From the NCBI GenBank assembly GCA_902587145.1, contig CACIKD010000002.1, positions 62,001 through 126,000 on the forward strand: a DNA stretch of 64,000 bases, written 5' to 3'. The notes beneath the pieces were generated by a model. It had not been told where the DNA came from and did no database searches. It worked only from the letters and a program-made list of their open reading frames with translations. Source of the DNA: an uncultured Pelagibacteraceae bacterium (GTDB lineage Bacteria > Pseudomonadota > Alphaproteobacteria > Pelagibacterales > Pelagibacteraceae). Position numbers and translations under genes: made by a program. Shown here one piece after another: positions 52,494 to 61,158 of this stretch (positions are counted from its first letter, which is position 1; each line of letters begins with the position of its first letter).

Positions 52494-53624
52494 TTAGGTG
52501 GATAAATTTTTATTAAATGTCTTGTCGATCCACCCCCCACCTAAAACTTTATCCCCAGCCTCATCATTTAAATAGAATACACATGCTTGACCAGGTGAAA
52601 TACCGCTTTCCCCATCTAAAATATTTACCTCAGCTTTATTAGTATTAATTTTTACTTTGGCTCTAAGTAACTTTCCAGTAGATCTGACTTTAATTTTAAT
52701 TTCTTTTTCTAACTCGTTCTTACTTCCTAGAATATTTAATTCTCTCAAAATTATTTTATTTATTTTTAATGCCTCCTTTGGGCCAACAACTATAGTATTA
52801 TTGTTGTTGTCTATTTTTATTACATAAAGTGGATCTTTATCAGCAATTTTAATTCCCCTTCTTTGTCCAATAGTGTAATTAATTATTCCGTCATGTTGCC
52901 CTATTACTTTTCCTTTAATATCTATAATTTTTCCAGGATTAAAAGACTCTGGTCTAAATTTTTTTATTACTGAGCTATAGTCACCATTGGGGACAAAACA
53001 AATGTCTTGGCTATCCGGTTTTTCAGCTACATTAAGATTGAGTTTTTTTGCTATATTTCTTGTTTCCATTTTTTCAATGTCTCCTAAAGGAAATCTTAAA
53101 AAATCAAGTTGGTCTTGGGTTGTGCTAAATAAAAAATAGCTTTGATCTCTGGAAAAATCCTTAGCTCTATACATAGAGCTTTTTCCGTTAGTTTGAATCC
53201 TCTTAATATAATGACCTGTTATTAATGCGTCTGCTTTTAGATCTTTTGAATATTTGAATAAATCTCTAAATTTAACTGTTTGATTGCATTGGACGCAAGG
53301 TATTGGAGTTTCTCCTGAAGAATAACTTTCTATAAAATTATCTATGACTTCTTGCTTAAATTTTTTTTGATAATATAAAATTTCATGATTTATGTTTAAT
53401 TGCTCAGAAACTCTTTTGGCGTCCAAAATGTCCTGTCCCGCACAACACTGTCTTCCCTCTTTGGATTGCTTAGCGTCGTCATATAATTTTAAAGTAATTC
53501 CTGTGACGTCATATCCCTCTTCTTTCATTAAACCTGCTACAACAGAAGAGTCTACGCCTCCAGACATAGCTACAACCACTTTTGTTTTTTTTTTCGGCTT
53601 ATTTATTCCTAGAGAATTGATCAT
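52494..53624 (-). CDS. mnmA: tRNA-specific 2-thiouridylase
   Basis: A 376-residue enzyme that thiolates U34 of tRNA-Lys, Glu and Gln. The ATP PP-loop is [18 protein letters not shown], and the catalytic cysteines are Cys113 in [10 protein letters not shown] and Cys209 in [19 protein letters not shown] and IGQRRGI are also typical. It stands alone on the minus strand, with the structured RNA downstream. Length and motifs are complete. Confidence 0.95.
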   Translation of the reverse strand: MINSLGINKPKKKTKVVVAMSGGVDSSVVAGLMKEEGYDVTGITLKLYDDAKQSKEGRQCCAGQDILDAKRVSEQLNINHEILYYQKKFKQEVIDNFIESYSSGETPIPCVQCNQTVKFRDLFKYSKDLKADALITGHYIKRIQTNGKSSMYRAKDFSRDQSYFLFSTTQDQLDFLRFPLGDIEKMETRNIAKKLNLNVAEKPDSQDICFVPNGDYSSVIKKFRPESFNPGKIIDIKGKVIGQHDGIINYTIGQRRGIKIADKDPLYVIKIDNNNNTIVVGPKEALKINKIILRELNILGSKNELEKEIKIKVRSTGKLLRAKVKINTNKAEVNILDGESGISPGQACVFYLNDEAGDKVLGGGWIDKTFNKNLST

Positions 53625-53661
53625 ATAAAGTATATATTATATATATTATTTAATTTCCATA

Positions 53662-53841
53662 ATGCAATTTGATCTTGAGCCAGGCGATTTCGTAATAAAC
53701 CCTAGGAACAAAGAGTGGGGAACAGGGCAAATACAATCGATTATAAAAAATAAGATAACAGTTAATTTTCAGAATAGTGGAAAACAGGTTATTGATGTTA
53801 ATCACATAATTTTAGAAAAGGTGAATATAAATGAAAATTGA
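53662..53841 (+). CDS. DUF3553 family small protein
   Basis: A 59-residue protein, MQFDLEPGDFVINPRNKEWG..., ending at TGA 53841. LEPGDFVxNPxxxEWGxGQ followed by a KITVNFQNSGKQVI strand is the DUF3553 pattern, common in alphaproteobacteria and similar to small SH3-like/CarD-type domains. The last 11 bases overlap the cysQ start, so translation is coupled. It is divergent from mnmA over 37 bases. The function is unknown. Confidence 0.85.
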   Translation: MQFDLEPGDFVINPRNKEWGTGQIQSIIKNKITVNFQNSGKQVIDVNHIILEKVNINEN

Positions 53842-54607
53842 TTATAAAAAGATTACTGAAAAACTAATTCCTATTTTTGAAGAAGCGGGCCAAGTGTCGA
53901 TAGATTTGTATAACAAAGGACTAAAGATTGAAATTAAAGAGGATGGATCACCAGTTAGTAATGGAGATTTAAAAGTTAATGAGATAATTAGTAAAAGAAT
54001 TGAGCAACTTACACCGGACATTCCTATTATTTCAGAAGAAACTGTTAATATAAAAGTAAAAAATAATAATTCTGTTTTTTGGTTAATTGATCCAATTGAT
54101 GGAACAAAAGAATATATATCTGGAAAAGATGAATACACTTTAAATGCAGCTTTAGTAGTTAATAAAAAACCTATTATAGGCTTGGTGGGTGTTCCAAAAA
54201 AAAAACAATTATTTTATTCTTACGCTATAGGTCAAAGTTTTATAAGACAGAACGGTGATGATAAAAAAATAGATTGTAAAAAAAAAAATAATAGAAATAA
54301 TATTATTGCAGTTTCTAGCATGAGCAAACCACCAGAATTAATAATGAAAAAATTAAATGAGTATAACGTTTCCTCAATTGCAAAAGTCGCTAGCTCATAT
54401 AAATTTTGTCTTATTGCAGATGGTACTTTTGATATTTATGCAGCAAAAGAAAGAGCTAATGAGTGGGATTATGCTGCAGGTCATGCTATTGCTGAAAATG
54501 CAGGAGCAATTATAACTACTTTAGATAATCAGCCTTTTTTGTATGGAAAAGAAGATTATAGAAATCCAAGTTTATTAATGCTTAGGTCAAAAAATTTAAA
54601 TGACTAA
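53831..54607 (+). CDS. cysQ: 3'(2'),5'-bisphosphate nucleotidase
   Basis: A 258-residue inositol-monophosphatase-fold enzyme. Metal-binding segments are ISEE, WLIDPIDGTKEYISG and EWDYAAGHAIAENAGA. CysQ hydrolyses PAP (and PAPS), relieving inhibition by PAP made in carrier-protein activation or sulfotransfer. It overlaps the DUF3553 gene by 11 bases and the following 44-residue peptide frame by 8. The family call is firm; substrate is by analogy. Confidence 0.88.
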   Translation: MKIDYKKITEKLIPIFEEAGQVSIDLYNKGLKIEIKEDGSPVSNGDLKVNEIISKRIEQLTPDIPIISEETVNIKVKNNNSVFWLIDPIDGTKEYISGKDEYTLNAALVVNKKPIIGLVGVPKKKQLFYSYAIGQSFIRQNGDDKKIDCKKKNNRNNIIAVSSMSKPPELIMKKLNEYNVSSIAKVASSYKFCLIADGTFDIYAAKERANEWDYAAGHAIAENAGAIITTLDNQPFLYGKEDYRNPSLLMLRSKNLND

Positions 54608-54734
54608 AACAATTTTAATTATAGTTATATCAGTTGCTATTTTTGGTTTAATAGTTTTTGTTCTTGTAAGAAATGCTTTAAAAAGAAAAATTGATCAACT
54701 GGTCGAAGATGAAAAATCAAACAATTTTGATTAA
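54600..54734 (+). CDS. 44-residue single-pass membrane peptide
   Basis: A small frame starting inside the cysQ stop region (ATG 54600): MTKTILIIVISVAIFGLIVF followed by VLVRNALKRKIDQ and an acidic tail. One clear transmembrane helix is flanked on the C-terminal side by basic residues. Coupling to cysQ supports translation, but its last 18 bases overlap the convergent recX gene and I know no family. It could be a chance frame. Confidence 0.45.
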   Translation: MTKTILIIVISVAIFGLIVFVLVRNALKRKIDQLVEDEKSNNFD

Positions 54735-55280
54735 TTTTTGAAACTCTTCTTGCTCTAAATTTAAAACTCTTTTAGATAGGTCATAATCAAATCCTGCTCT
54801 AGCTAGAACGCCCATATCTTTTTTATAAAATAACTCCCTATTTGCATTTGGTCTTATAGCTCCAATGCGTCTTCTTTTGCATAGCTTTAGAGCAGATACA
54901 AAATCTGGCTCTATCTCTTTATTCTTAATTTTTTCTATACTTTGTTTAATAAATTTTTGATCTATCCCTTTCATCCTAAGTGATTGATTAATCTTATTTA
55001 GTGAATAGCCTCTTCTTAATAATGTTCTTGATTTTGAATCTGAATACAATTCGTCATTTAAAAATTTATTTTGTTCTAAACTAAACAAAACATTATCAAT
55101 TAATTCTGAAATTTCTTTTTTTGATTTTGTGGTTTTAAATTTAATTAAAACTTTTTTCATTAAATAGACTTTTAACTGTTGTTTAGATGGACTATATTTT
55201 TCAATATATGAGTAAGCCATATCCTTTAAAGCTGTGCTGAGCTCATCAAAATCTTTTTTATTAGATGTGGGATTCATCAT
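54717..55280 (-). CDS. recX: RecX-like regulatory protein
   Basis: A 187-residue helical protein with RecX repeats: AYSYIEKYSPSKQQLKVYLMKK, FLNDELYSDSKSRTLLRRGYSLNKI and GIGAIRP-like segment RRIGAIRPNANRE, ending with GFDYDLSKRVLNL. RecX proteins bind RecA filaments and limit recombination. The protein is lysine-rich and somewhat divergent. It is divergent from the ABA4-like gene across 23 bases. Confidence 0.8.
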   Translation of the reverse strand: MMNPTSNKKDFDELSTALKDMAYSYIEKYSPSKQQLKVYLMKKVLIKFKTTKSKKEISELIDNVLFSLEQNKFLNDELYSDSKSRTLLRRGYSLNKINQSLRMKGIDQKFIKQSIEKIKNKEIEPDFVSALKLCKRRRIGAIRPNANRELFYKKDMGVLARAGFDYDLSKRVLNLEQEEFQKLIKIV

Positions 55281-55303
55281 TCTAATATACTATATTATTT
55301 TAA

Positions 55304-55774
55304 ATGATAAATAACTTTGAAGAATATTTAACTTTAGAAAACATATTCCTTTTCTCTAATTGGGGTGTAATACCTTTTTGGTTGCTTTTACTATTTTCAC
55401 CCAATAGTACACTTACACGTTTTTTAGTACATTCTATTATAATTCCTTTAATACTTGGTATTGCTTACATATTTGTCGTTTATCAAATCTATTTAAATGA
55501 TAATTTTTTAGAAGGATTTGGACTGTACTTAGGAATTGAAAATCTTTATGCAATTTTTTCTGACGAAAATTTCTTATTAATTTTTTGGTTGCATTTTCTT
55601 TCAATCAGTTTGTTTGTGGGTGCATGGATCGCGAGAGATTCGATGAGATATTCTATACCAAAGTTTTTGACTGCATTGTCACTAATAATAACCTATTTTA
55701 CTGGCCCACTTGGAATATTTGTATATTGGGTGATTAGAATTTTCTTTGCTAAAAAAGTTTCATTAAATGAATAA
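55304..55774 (+). CDS. ABA4-like (DUF4281) membrane protein
   Basis: A 156-residue protein with four helices. WLHFLSISLFVGAWIARDSMR and ITYFTGPLGIFVYWVIR match the conserved segments of DUF4281/ABA4-like proteins, which in plants act in neoxanthin synthesis and in bacteria lack a defined role. It overlaps the next gene by eight bases. A link to carotenoids or to the co-transcribed isomerase-like gene is untested. Confidence 0.75.
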   Translation: MINNFEEYLTLENIFLFSNWGVIPFWLLLLFSPNSTLTRFLVHSIIIPLILGIAYIFVVYQIYLNDNFLEGFGLYLGIENLYAIFSDENFLLIFWLHFLSISLFVGAWIARDSMRYSIPKFLTALSLIITYFTGPLGIFVYWVIRIFFAKKVSLNE

Positions 55775-56354
55775 ATCTTTTGATTTTTATTTTGATTTTA
55801 TTAGTCCGTATGCGTTCATTGCTCATAATAAAATAAAAAAAATTGAAAAAGAATATATGTTTAAAATTAACTACCAACCTATTCTATTAGGTGGGCTTCA
55901 TAACTTACATGAAATTAAAGCTCCAGCTTTCATACCGTCTAAAGCTAAATTTATGATTAGAGATTGTAAGATGGTTGCTGAAAAAAACAAAATAAATTTT
56001 AAGTTCAATTCTTATTTCCCAATAAAAAGTTTAAATCTAATGAGAGGTGTATTTGTTGCTGCAGAAGACGGTATTAAAGACTTATACATTGACAAAATAT
56101 TTAACGCAGTGTGGGGTGACGGTCTTAATATGAACGATGATGTTGTAATTGAAAAAGTTTTAAAGAATATAGACATAAATCCAAAAACGTTTATTTTAAG
56201 ATCACAAAGTCAAAATATTAAAGATCAATTAAGATCTAAAACTAACGATGCTTATAAAAAAGGAATTTTTGGAGCTCCGACTTTTATAGTTAAAGATAAA
56301 ATTTTTTGGGGTCAAGACAGGCTCCAATACGCCATTGCCGAGGCAGTAAAATAA
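55767..56354 (+). CDS. DsbA-fold isomerase (2-hydroxychromene-2-carboxylate isomerase-like)
   Basis: A 195-residue thioredoxin-fold protein. FDFYFDFISPYAFIAHNKI with the catalytic Ser-Pro-Tyr, GLHNLHEIKAP and GIFGAPTFIVKDKIFWGQDRL are diagnostic of HCCA isomerase/GST-kappa proteins, which use glutathione. In bacteria they occur in aromatic breakdown and in other, unclear roles. It is the second gene of a two-gene unit with the ABA4-like protein and converges on the rhodanese gene. Confidence 0.85.
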   Translation: MNKSFDFYFDFISPYAFIAHNKIKKIEKEYMFKINYQPILLGGLHNLHEIKAPAFIPSKAKFMIRDCKMVAEKNKINFKFNSYFPIKSLNLMRGVFVAAEDGIKDLYIDKIFNAVWGDGLNMNDDVVIEKVLKNIDINPKTFILRSQSQNIKDQLRSKTNDAYKKGIFGAPTFIVKDKIFWGQDRLQYAIAEAVK

Positions 56355-56753
56355 TTATTTTTTCTCTTTATTTACTACTTCAAGACCTACATTTTTTAAC
56401 GCATCAAATCCTCCAGATGCATTTGCAACATTTTTAAAACCCATCTCTTTAAGGGCTTTAGTAGCGAGTGCTGATCTAAATCCCAAAGCACAGAATAAAA
56501 CAATATTTTTCATTTCACCAATTTTTTTTTCTTGAAAATAAGAACTTTGTGGATCTAACCAAAACTCTAACATGCCACGAGGAATATGAATTGAATTTTT
56601 GATTGTACCCTCTTTCCATAATTCTCTTATATCTCTAATATCTATTAATGTTATATCTCCTTTTTCATAAGAAGACTTGACTTCTTCAGCACTTAAAACT
56701 TTTATTTCCTTGTTTGCTTCATCAACAAGCTCTTTAGATGACTTTATATTCAT
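56355..56753 (-). CDS. Rhodanese-domain protein
   Basis: A 132-residue single-domain rhodanese. TLIDIRDIRELWKEG is the first motif and the active loop is FCALGFRSALA with catalytic Cys88; the end carries GGFDALKNVG. Such proteins carry sulfane sulfur. It has no signal peptide. The gene is divergent from 56787 and converges with the isomerase gene with no spacer. A role in thiosulfate or general sulfur transfer is possible. Confidence 0.88.
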   Translation of the reverse strand: MNIKSSKELVDEANKEIKVLSAEEVKSSYEKGDITLIDIRDIRELWKEGTIKNSIHIPRGMLEFWLDPQSSYFQEKKIGEMKNIVLFCALGFRSALATKALKEMGFKNVANASGGFDALKNVGLEVVNKEKK

Positions 56754-56786
56754 GATAGTAAGATATTAGATTAAGATTAGATTGCA

Positions 56787-57809
56787 ATGAGACAAATAGA
56801 AAAAACTTATAAAAAAGGTGTTCTGAGAAAACTCTTAATCAAAATATGTAGATTGTTGGGTTATGAGCTTATTGATCAATCAGACATGTCATTTATTACA
56901 TCATTTAATAAGGAAAATGCATCAATAGTCGGTAAAAAATCGATAACTTTACCCTTGGGAGAAATAAAGATTAAGCGAAAAATACGTAGCCTAGATGTTA
57001 TCTTGAAAACATGTACAGGAGTTAATTTGGTTTCTCAGAATAAAAAAAGAATATTTGAGCACAAAAAATCGGAATATACATTTAGAACAATTAATTCACT
57101 CCTAAAAAGTTTAAAAAAATCCCAACAGAATATAAATAATATTGATTTACAGATTACAATTATAGATTCCGGATCTTCAAAAGAAGACAAAGAATTAATG
57201 CGAGAAATCTTAGAAAAATCAAAATTTAAATTTAATTTTATAGAATTAAATTTAAGCGATTTTTTACAAAGAATAAAAGTTATAAAAAAAAATAATACTC
57301 AAATAGAAAATAATATGAAATCGACAATGGCAAGTATTATAAAGTCTTTTGAAATATCAAAAAATTTTGATGATTTAGTTTATTTTGTTGAAGATGATTA
57401 CATCCATAGTGATGATTGTATTTCTGAGATGCTATCAGTTTATGAAAAATTTTCGACTATTTTTGAAGATGAAGTTTTTATAGTACCAGTTGATTATCCG
57501 TATTTATATCAAAAAAATCAGTCTACCAATGTACTTATAGGTCAAAAATATCACTGGAGATCTGTAAAAGAGTCTCTGTTAACATTTTTAACAAGTAAAA
57601 AAATGATAAATAAATATTATAATGAACTTATAAAAATGGGTGAAATTGAACATGAGCCGTATGAAACAATACTTCACAATATTTATGACAAGGAAAAATG
57701 TTTTTCTCCTATTCCTTCTCTGGCACTACATTGCACTAACGTAAATTCTGTATTTGGATTATCTCCAACAATAGATTTTAAAAAGTTATGGGAAGAAAGT
57801 AAATTATAA
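56787..57809 (+). CDS. Orphan GT-A-like protein, unknown
   Basis: A 340-residue protein I do not firmly recognise. The central DLQITIIDSGSSKEDKEL resembles the first strand and loop of GT2 glycosyltransferases, and VYFVEDDYIHSDDCISEML resembles an Asp-x-Asp metal site. The first 75 residues look like a separate module. It stands apart from other glycan genes, between rhodanese and amt. A bidirectional terminator follows. A glycosyltransferase role is a guess from the fold. Confidence 0.6.
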   Translation: MRQIEKTYKKGVLRKLLIKICRLLGYELIDQSDMSFITSFNKENASIVGKKSITLPLGEIKIKRKIRSLDVILKTCTGVNLVSQNKKRIFEHKKSEYTFRTINSLLKSLKKSQQNINNIDLQITIIDSGSSKEDKELMREILEKSKFKFNFIELNLSDFLQRIKVIKKNNTQIENNMKSTMASIIKSFEISKNFDDLVYFVEDDYIHSDDCISEMLSVYEKFSTIFEDEVFIVPVDYPYLYQKNQSTNVLIGQKYHWRSVKESLLTFLTSKKMINKYYNELIKMGEIEHEPYETILHNIYDKEKCFSPIPSLALHCTNVNSVFGLSPTIDFKKLWEESKL

Positions 57810-57837
57810 ATAAGGCCCGATTTCTCGAGCCTTATTT
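57808..57837. terminator. Bidirectional intrinsic terminator
   Basis: AAATAAGGC pairs with GCCTTATTT around a 12-base loop that can form three more pairs. A/T runs flank both sides, so it can end both the plus-strand gene at 56787 and the minus-strand amt gene at 57860. Confidence 0.75.
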
Positions 57838-57859
57838 AAATTACAAACTATCAGAAAAA

Positions 57860-59143
57860 TTAATCTCTAATGGAATAAGCTGACACACCGACTTCAGCTT
57901 TATCTGTTCCTAGTCTTTCAGCAGATTTACTAATTCTTAAACCAACAGTTTCTTTAAGAATTCTAAATACTGCATAAGATAATACAAAACTAAAAACACA
58001 TACTGAAATTACGCCAATAAACTGTATTGTAAAATTTGTATCATTATTACTTAATGGTACAACTAAAGTTCCAAAAATACCTGCGAACATATGTACCGGA
58101 ATAGCTCCAACAACATCGTCCAAGGCTTTGCTTTCTAAGAATTTAGTTCCAAAATACATTATAACCGCACCAGTTGCTCCAATGCACATAGCAAGTATTG
58201 GACCCGGTGTTAGTGGCTCAGCTGTAATAGCAACTAATCCTGCAAGAGCACCGTTTAACATCATAACAATATCAGTTTTGCCATTTAATAAACGAGTCAA
58301 GGCTGCACCGGCTACTGTACCAGCCGCTCCAGCTAAGTGAGTGTTAACTGCAATTTTACTAATTGCATTTACATCATCAAAAGTTCCCATAGCTAATTGA
58401 CTGAAACCATTAAATCCAAACCATCCAAACCATAATAAGAATGTTCCTAATGTTACTAGTGGAATACTAGAAGCTGCAAAAGGTTCCATAGATCTTTTTT
58501 GTCCTCTTGGACCAAATCTTCCCTCTCGCGCGCCTAATACAATTACTCCAGCTAAAGCTGCAGCGCCACCACATGCATGGACAAGTGTAGACCCAGCAAA
58601 ATCAGAAAAGCCAGCTGTGCTTAACCATCCGCCTCCCCATTGCCATCCCATTGAAATTGGATAAATTAAACCTGCCATAAAAGCTGCAAATATGAAAAAC
58701 GGCCAAATCTTTATTCGCTCCGCTACTGCACCTGAAACTATTGAAGCTGTTGCACAAACAAACATGGTTTGAAAAAACCAATCGGAATGTCCAGAATAAC
58801 CAGTTCCCATTTCAGTACCATCACTCCATATTGAGAACGAACCAATATATCCGCCTTCAGGAATTCCATATGCTAAATTATAACCAACTAAAAAAAACAC
58901 TATTGAACAAATTGCAAATTTACCTATATTTTTTGCTGCTATTGTAGAAACACTTTTTGTTGTTACAAGTCCACTTTCTAACATACAAAATCCAGCTGCC
59001 ATAAAAGCAACTAAAACCCCGCCAATATAAAATGCTAATGAATTAAAAATATATTGACCCTCTTCAGACATTGTAGTTTCTGCGAAACTTGATGTCGTTA
59101 AAATTGATAAAAATATTAAAATTAAAATTAAACTTTTTCTCAT
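57860..59143 (-). CDS. amt: Ammonium transporter
   Basis: A protein of 427 residues from ATG 59143 (MRKSLILIL...), chosen because GAGGGGG lies six bases upstream and a signal-like peptide follows; an upstream frame of 450 is unlikely. About eleven helices are visible. AAGFCMLESGLVTTKSV, GWQWGGGWLS, DFAGSTLVHACGG and WFGWFGFNGFSQLA match AmtB, including the pore histidine in LVHACGG. It imports ammonium. It is paralogous to the gene at 59306, with a short RNA-like element between them. Confidence 0.93.
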   Translation of the reverse strand: MRKSLILILIFLSILTTSSFAETTMSEEGQYIFNSLAFYIGGVLVAFMAAGFCMLESGLVTTKSVSTIAAKNIGKFAICSIVFFLVGYNLAYGIPEGGYIGSFSIWSDGTEMGTGYSGHSDWFFQTMFVCATASIVSGAVAERIKIWPFFIFAAFMAGLIYPISMGWQWGGGWLSTAGFSDFAGSTLVHACGGAAALAGVIVLGAREGRFGPRGQKRSMEPFAASSIPLVTLGTFLLWFGWFGFNGFSQLAMGTFDDVNAISKIAVNTHLAGAAGTVAGAALTRLLNGKTDIVMMLNGALAGLVAITAEPLTPGPILAMCIGATGAVIMYFGTKFLESKALDDVVGAIPVHMFAGIFGTLVVPLSNNDTNFTIQFIGVISVCVFSFVLSYAVFRILKETVGLRISKSAERLGTDKAEVGVSAYSIRD

Positions 59144-59229
59144 TTTTCCCCCTCGTTGACATGCGTATTTCATTTTTAAGTAAGTTGTAAAATAGTGACT
59201 ATGGCATAACACATATGTAAAATTTGCAT

Positions 59230-59260
59230 AAAAAAAAGGCCCAGCGGGGGGCTGGGCCTT
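59230..59260 (-). terminator. Intrinsic terminator downstream of second amt gene
   Basis: On the minus strand AAGGCCCAGC and GCTGGGCCTT form a perfect ten-base stem around CCCCC, followed by seven T. It ends the transcript of the amt gene at 59306 and would form the 3' hairpin of the RNA candidate at 59231-59300. Confidence 0.92.
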
Positions 59261-59300
59261 AAGTTTTCTCCAACTAACGAGGGAGGAGATAAGTTAGAAA
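59231..59300 (-). ncRNA. Candidate sRNA, CcsR/'cuckoo'-like, 3' of amt
   Basis: After the stop codon of the amt gene at 59306, the minus strand holds CTAAC/GTTAG (59297 to 59274) closing a 14-base loop that contains CTCCTCCC, then a linker and a strong intrinsic terminator. A CUCCUCCC-loop hairpin followed by a terminator hairpin is the layout of alphaproteobacterial CcsR/cuckoo RNAs. CCCTCGTT can pair eight bases with AACGAGGG at the downstream amt ribosome binding site. It may be a processed 3' UTR product. Confidence 0.5.
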
Positions 59301-59305
59301 TTTTA

Positions 59306-60598
59306 TTAGTCTCTTATACCGTAAGCTATTACACCAACTTCTGCTTTGTCAGTTCCTAGTCTTTCAGCTTCTTTACTAATTCTTAATCCAATTGTGCTCT
59401 TTATAGCTTGGAAAACAATTAGTGAGACTACAAATACGAATACAACAACTGAAATTGTTCCTAAGAATTGAGCTCCAAAAGAAACATCTCCATTTGTTAA
59501 TGGTACTGCTAATGTACCCCATACACCAGCTACTAAGTGAGCAGGTATGGCTCCAACAACATCATCGATTTTTAATTTGAACAATAATTTCGTTGAGAAA
59601 TACATTAATATTCCTGCTATTGCTCCGATGAAAATTGCTGCTAATGGACTTGGTGTTAACGGTTCAGCAGTGATACCCACTAATCCTGCGATAGCTCCAT
59701 TTAACATCATGACCACATCAGTTTTACCACCAATCAATCTTGACATTGTTGCAGCAGCTAATACTCCACCACCTGCAGCTAAATTCGTATTGATATAAAT
59801 TGTTGCGACTGAAGACACATCTTCAAGTGTTCCAGCGGCCAATTGCGATCCACCATTGAAACCAAACCAACCTAACCAAAGTATAAATACTCCTAAAGTT
59901 GCTAATGGAATTGATGATGCCGCGAACGGTGCCATCGGTTTAGCTTCGCCTTTTCCTGAGAATCTACCAGTTCTAGCACCTAATATTATCGCACCTGCAA
60001 GAGCCGCAGCTCCTCCAGCAGCATGTACTAATGTTGAACCAGCAAAGTCTGAAAATCCAGCAACCGATAACCATCCGCCACCCCACTGCCAACCCATTGA
60101 AATTGGATAAATAATTCCAGTTAAAATAGCTGCAAATAGGAAGAACGGCCAAATTTTAATTCTTTCTGCTAACGTACCAGAAACGATAGACATTGTAGTA
60201 GCACAGAACACCATTTGGAAGAACCAATCAGAACCATCAGAATATCCTGTATCTAATGATGAATTATCACTCCATGGTGTGAATGAGCCTATATATCCGC
60301 CTTCTGGAATACCGTAAGCTAAGTTGTAACCAACCAACCAGAACATAACTCCGGCGATTGAATAAAGACCTATATTTTTTGCACAGATTGCTGATACAGA
60401 TTTTGATGTTACTAATCCTGACTCTAACATTGCGAAACCTGCGGCCATCCACATGACCAAGAAACCTGACATTAAAAATAGTAGGGTATTAAATATATAT
60501 TGTACTTCTGCTGATACAGTTGTTTCTGCGTAACCTAATCCTGCGAAACCAAAGTATAGTGCTGCTCCAGCAAAAAAGTAACCTAAGTATTTTTTCAT
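59306..60598 (-). CDS. amt: Ammonium transporter (second copy)
   Basis: A 430-residue protein closely similar to the one at 57860-59143. It has signal-like start MKKYLGYFFAGAALYFGFAG and GYAETT, AAGFAMLESGLVTSKSV, GWQWGGGWLSVAGFSDFAGSTLVHAAGG with the pore His, and the same C-terminal EAERLGTDKAEVGV tail. AGGGAG precedes the ATG. The two tandem copies probably differ in regulation or affinity. It is upstream of the other copy, with a terminator between them. Confidence 0.93.
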   Translation of the reverse strand: MKKYLGYFFAGAALYFGFAGLGYAETTVSAEVQYIFNTLLFLMSGFLVMWMAAGFAMLESGLVTSKSVSAICAKNIGLYSIAGVMFWLVGYNLAYGIPEGGYIGSFTPWSDNSSLDTGYSDGSDWFFQMVFCATTMSIVSGTLAERIKIWPFFLFAAILTGIIYPISMGWQWGGGWLSVAGFSDFAGSTLVHAAGGAAALAGAIILGARTGRFSGKGEAKPMAPFAASSIPLATLGVFILWLGWFGFNGGSQLAAGTLEDVSSVATIYINTNLAAGGGVLAAATMSRLIGGKTDVVMMLNGAIAGLVGITAEPLTPSPLAAIFIGAIAGILMYFSTKLLFKLKIDDVVGAIPAHLVAGVWGTLAVPLTNGDVSFGAQFLGTISVVVFVFVVSLIVFQAIKSTIGLRISKEAERLGTDKAEVGVIAYGIRD

Positions 60599-60697
60599 AA
60601 CACTCCCTTGTTTAATTAAAGTGTGCTTATAAAATTTTAAAAATTAAATGAGGAGTGATTTGTCTTAAAATGAGCTATGCAGTTTTTGCAAGTAGTT

Positions 60698-60730
60698 TAG
60701 CCCTTATTTGATTTTTTCAAATAAGGGCTA
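60698..60730. terminator. Intrinsic terminator downstream of the HU gene
   Basis: A 14-base perfect inverted repeat (TAGCCCTTATTTGA with TCAAATAAGGGCTA) around five T residues lies just past the HU stop on the minus strand and can fold on either strand. Confidence 0.85.
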
Positions 60731-60740
60731 AAAATAAGAT

Positions 60741-61016
60741 TTAACGGTTAAACATTTCTTTTAAGCTTTTAGCAGGTAAAAACTTAACTTTTTGAGAAGC
60801 TGCTATTTGAATGGACTCACCTGTTCTTGGATTTCGACCTACTCTAGCTTTTCTTTTAGCTACTTTATAAGTACCAAAACCTGCAATTTTTACAGTATCG
60901 TCATTCTTTAGCGCATCTAAAATAATAGTCGTAATTGAGTCAAAAGTTCTTTCAGCATCAGCTTTACTCTGGCCCAATGTGGACGATATTTTTGCTACTA
61001 GTTGTTTTTTATTCAT
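60741..61016 (-). CDS. hup: HU-family DNA-binding protein
   Basis: A 91-residue histone-like protein. MNKKQLVAKISSTLGQSKADAE, the hinge GFGTYKVAKRKARVGRNPRTGE with the Pro-tipped DNA-binding arm, and KVKFLPAKSLKEMFNR define HU. It bends and compacts DNA. It stands in its own unit with a strong terminator downstream and a palindrome-rich 142-base upstream region. Confidence 0.95.
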   Translation of the reverse strand: MNKKQLVAKISSTLGQSKADAERTFDSITTIILDALKNDDTVKIAGFGTYKVAKRKARVGRNPRTGESIQIAASQKVKFLPAKSLKEMFNR

Positions 61017-61057
61017 TTTTGCCCCTAGGTTAATTCTAATCTCAACAAAAACTGAGC

Positions 61058-61130
61058 AAAATCAACATTATTTTTAGTATTAAACAATTATATTAACACT
61101 AAATATAGTGTTTAAAAAAGTGTTGATTTT
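61058..61130. repeat. Nested inverted repeats upstream of the HU gene
   Basis: An outer repeat, AAAATCAACA (61058-61067) and TGTTGATTTT (61121-61130), encloses a perfect seven-base palindrome AACACTA/TAGTGTT (61095-61112). They lie between the rseP stop and the HU start. They may be an operator or a terminator-like fold; no long T-run follows. Confidence 0.4.
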
Positions 61131-61158
61131 ACTTGCTTTTTTGCGAGTAAAAAGTGGC

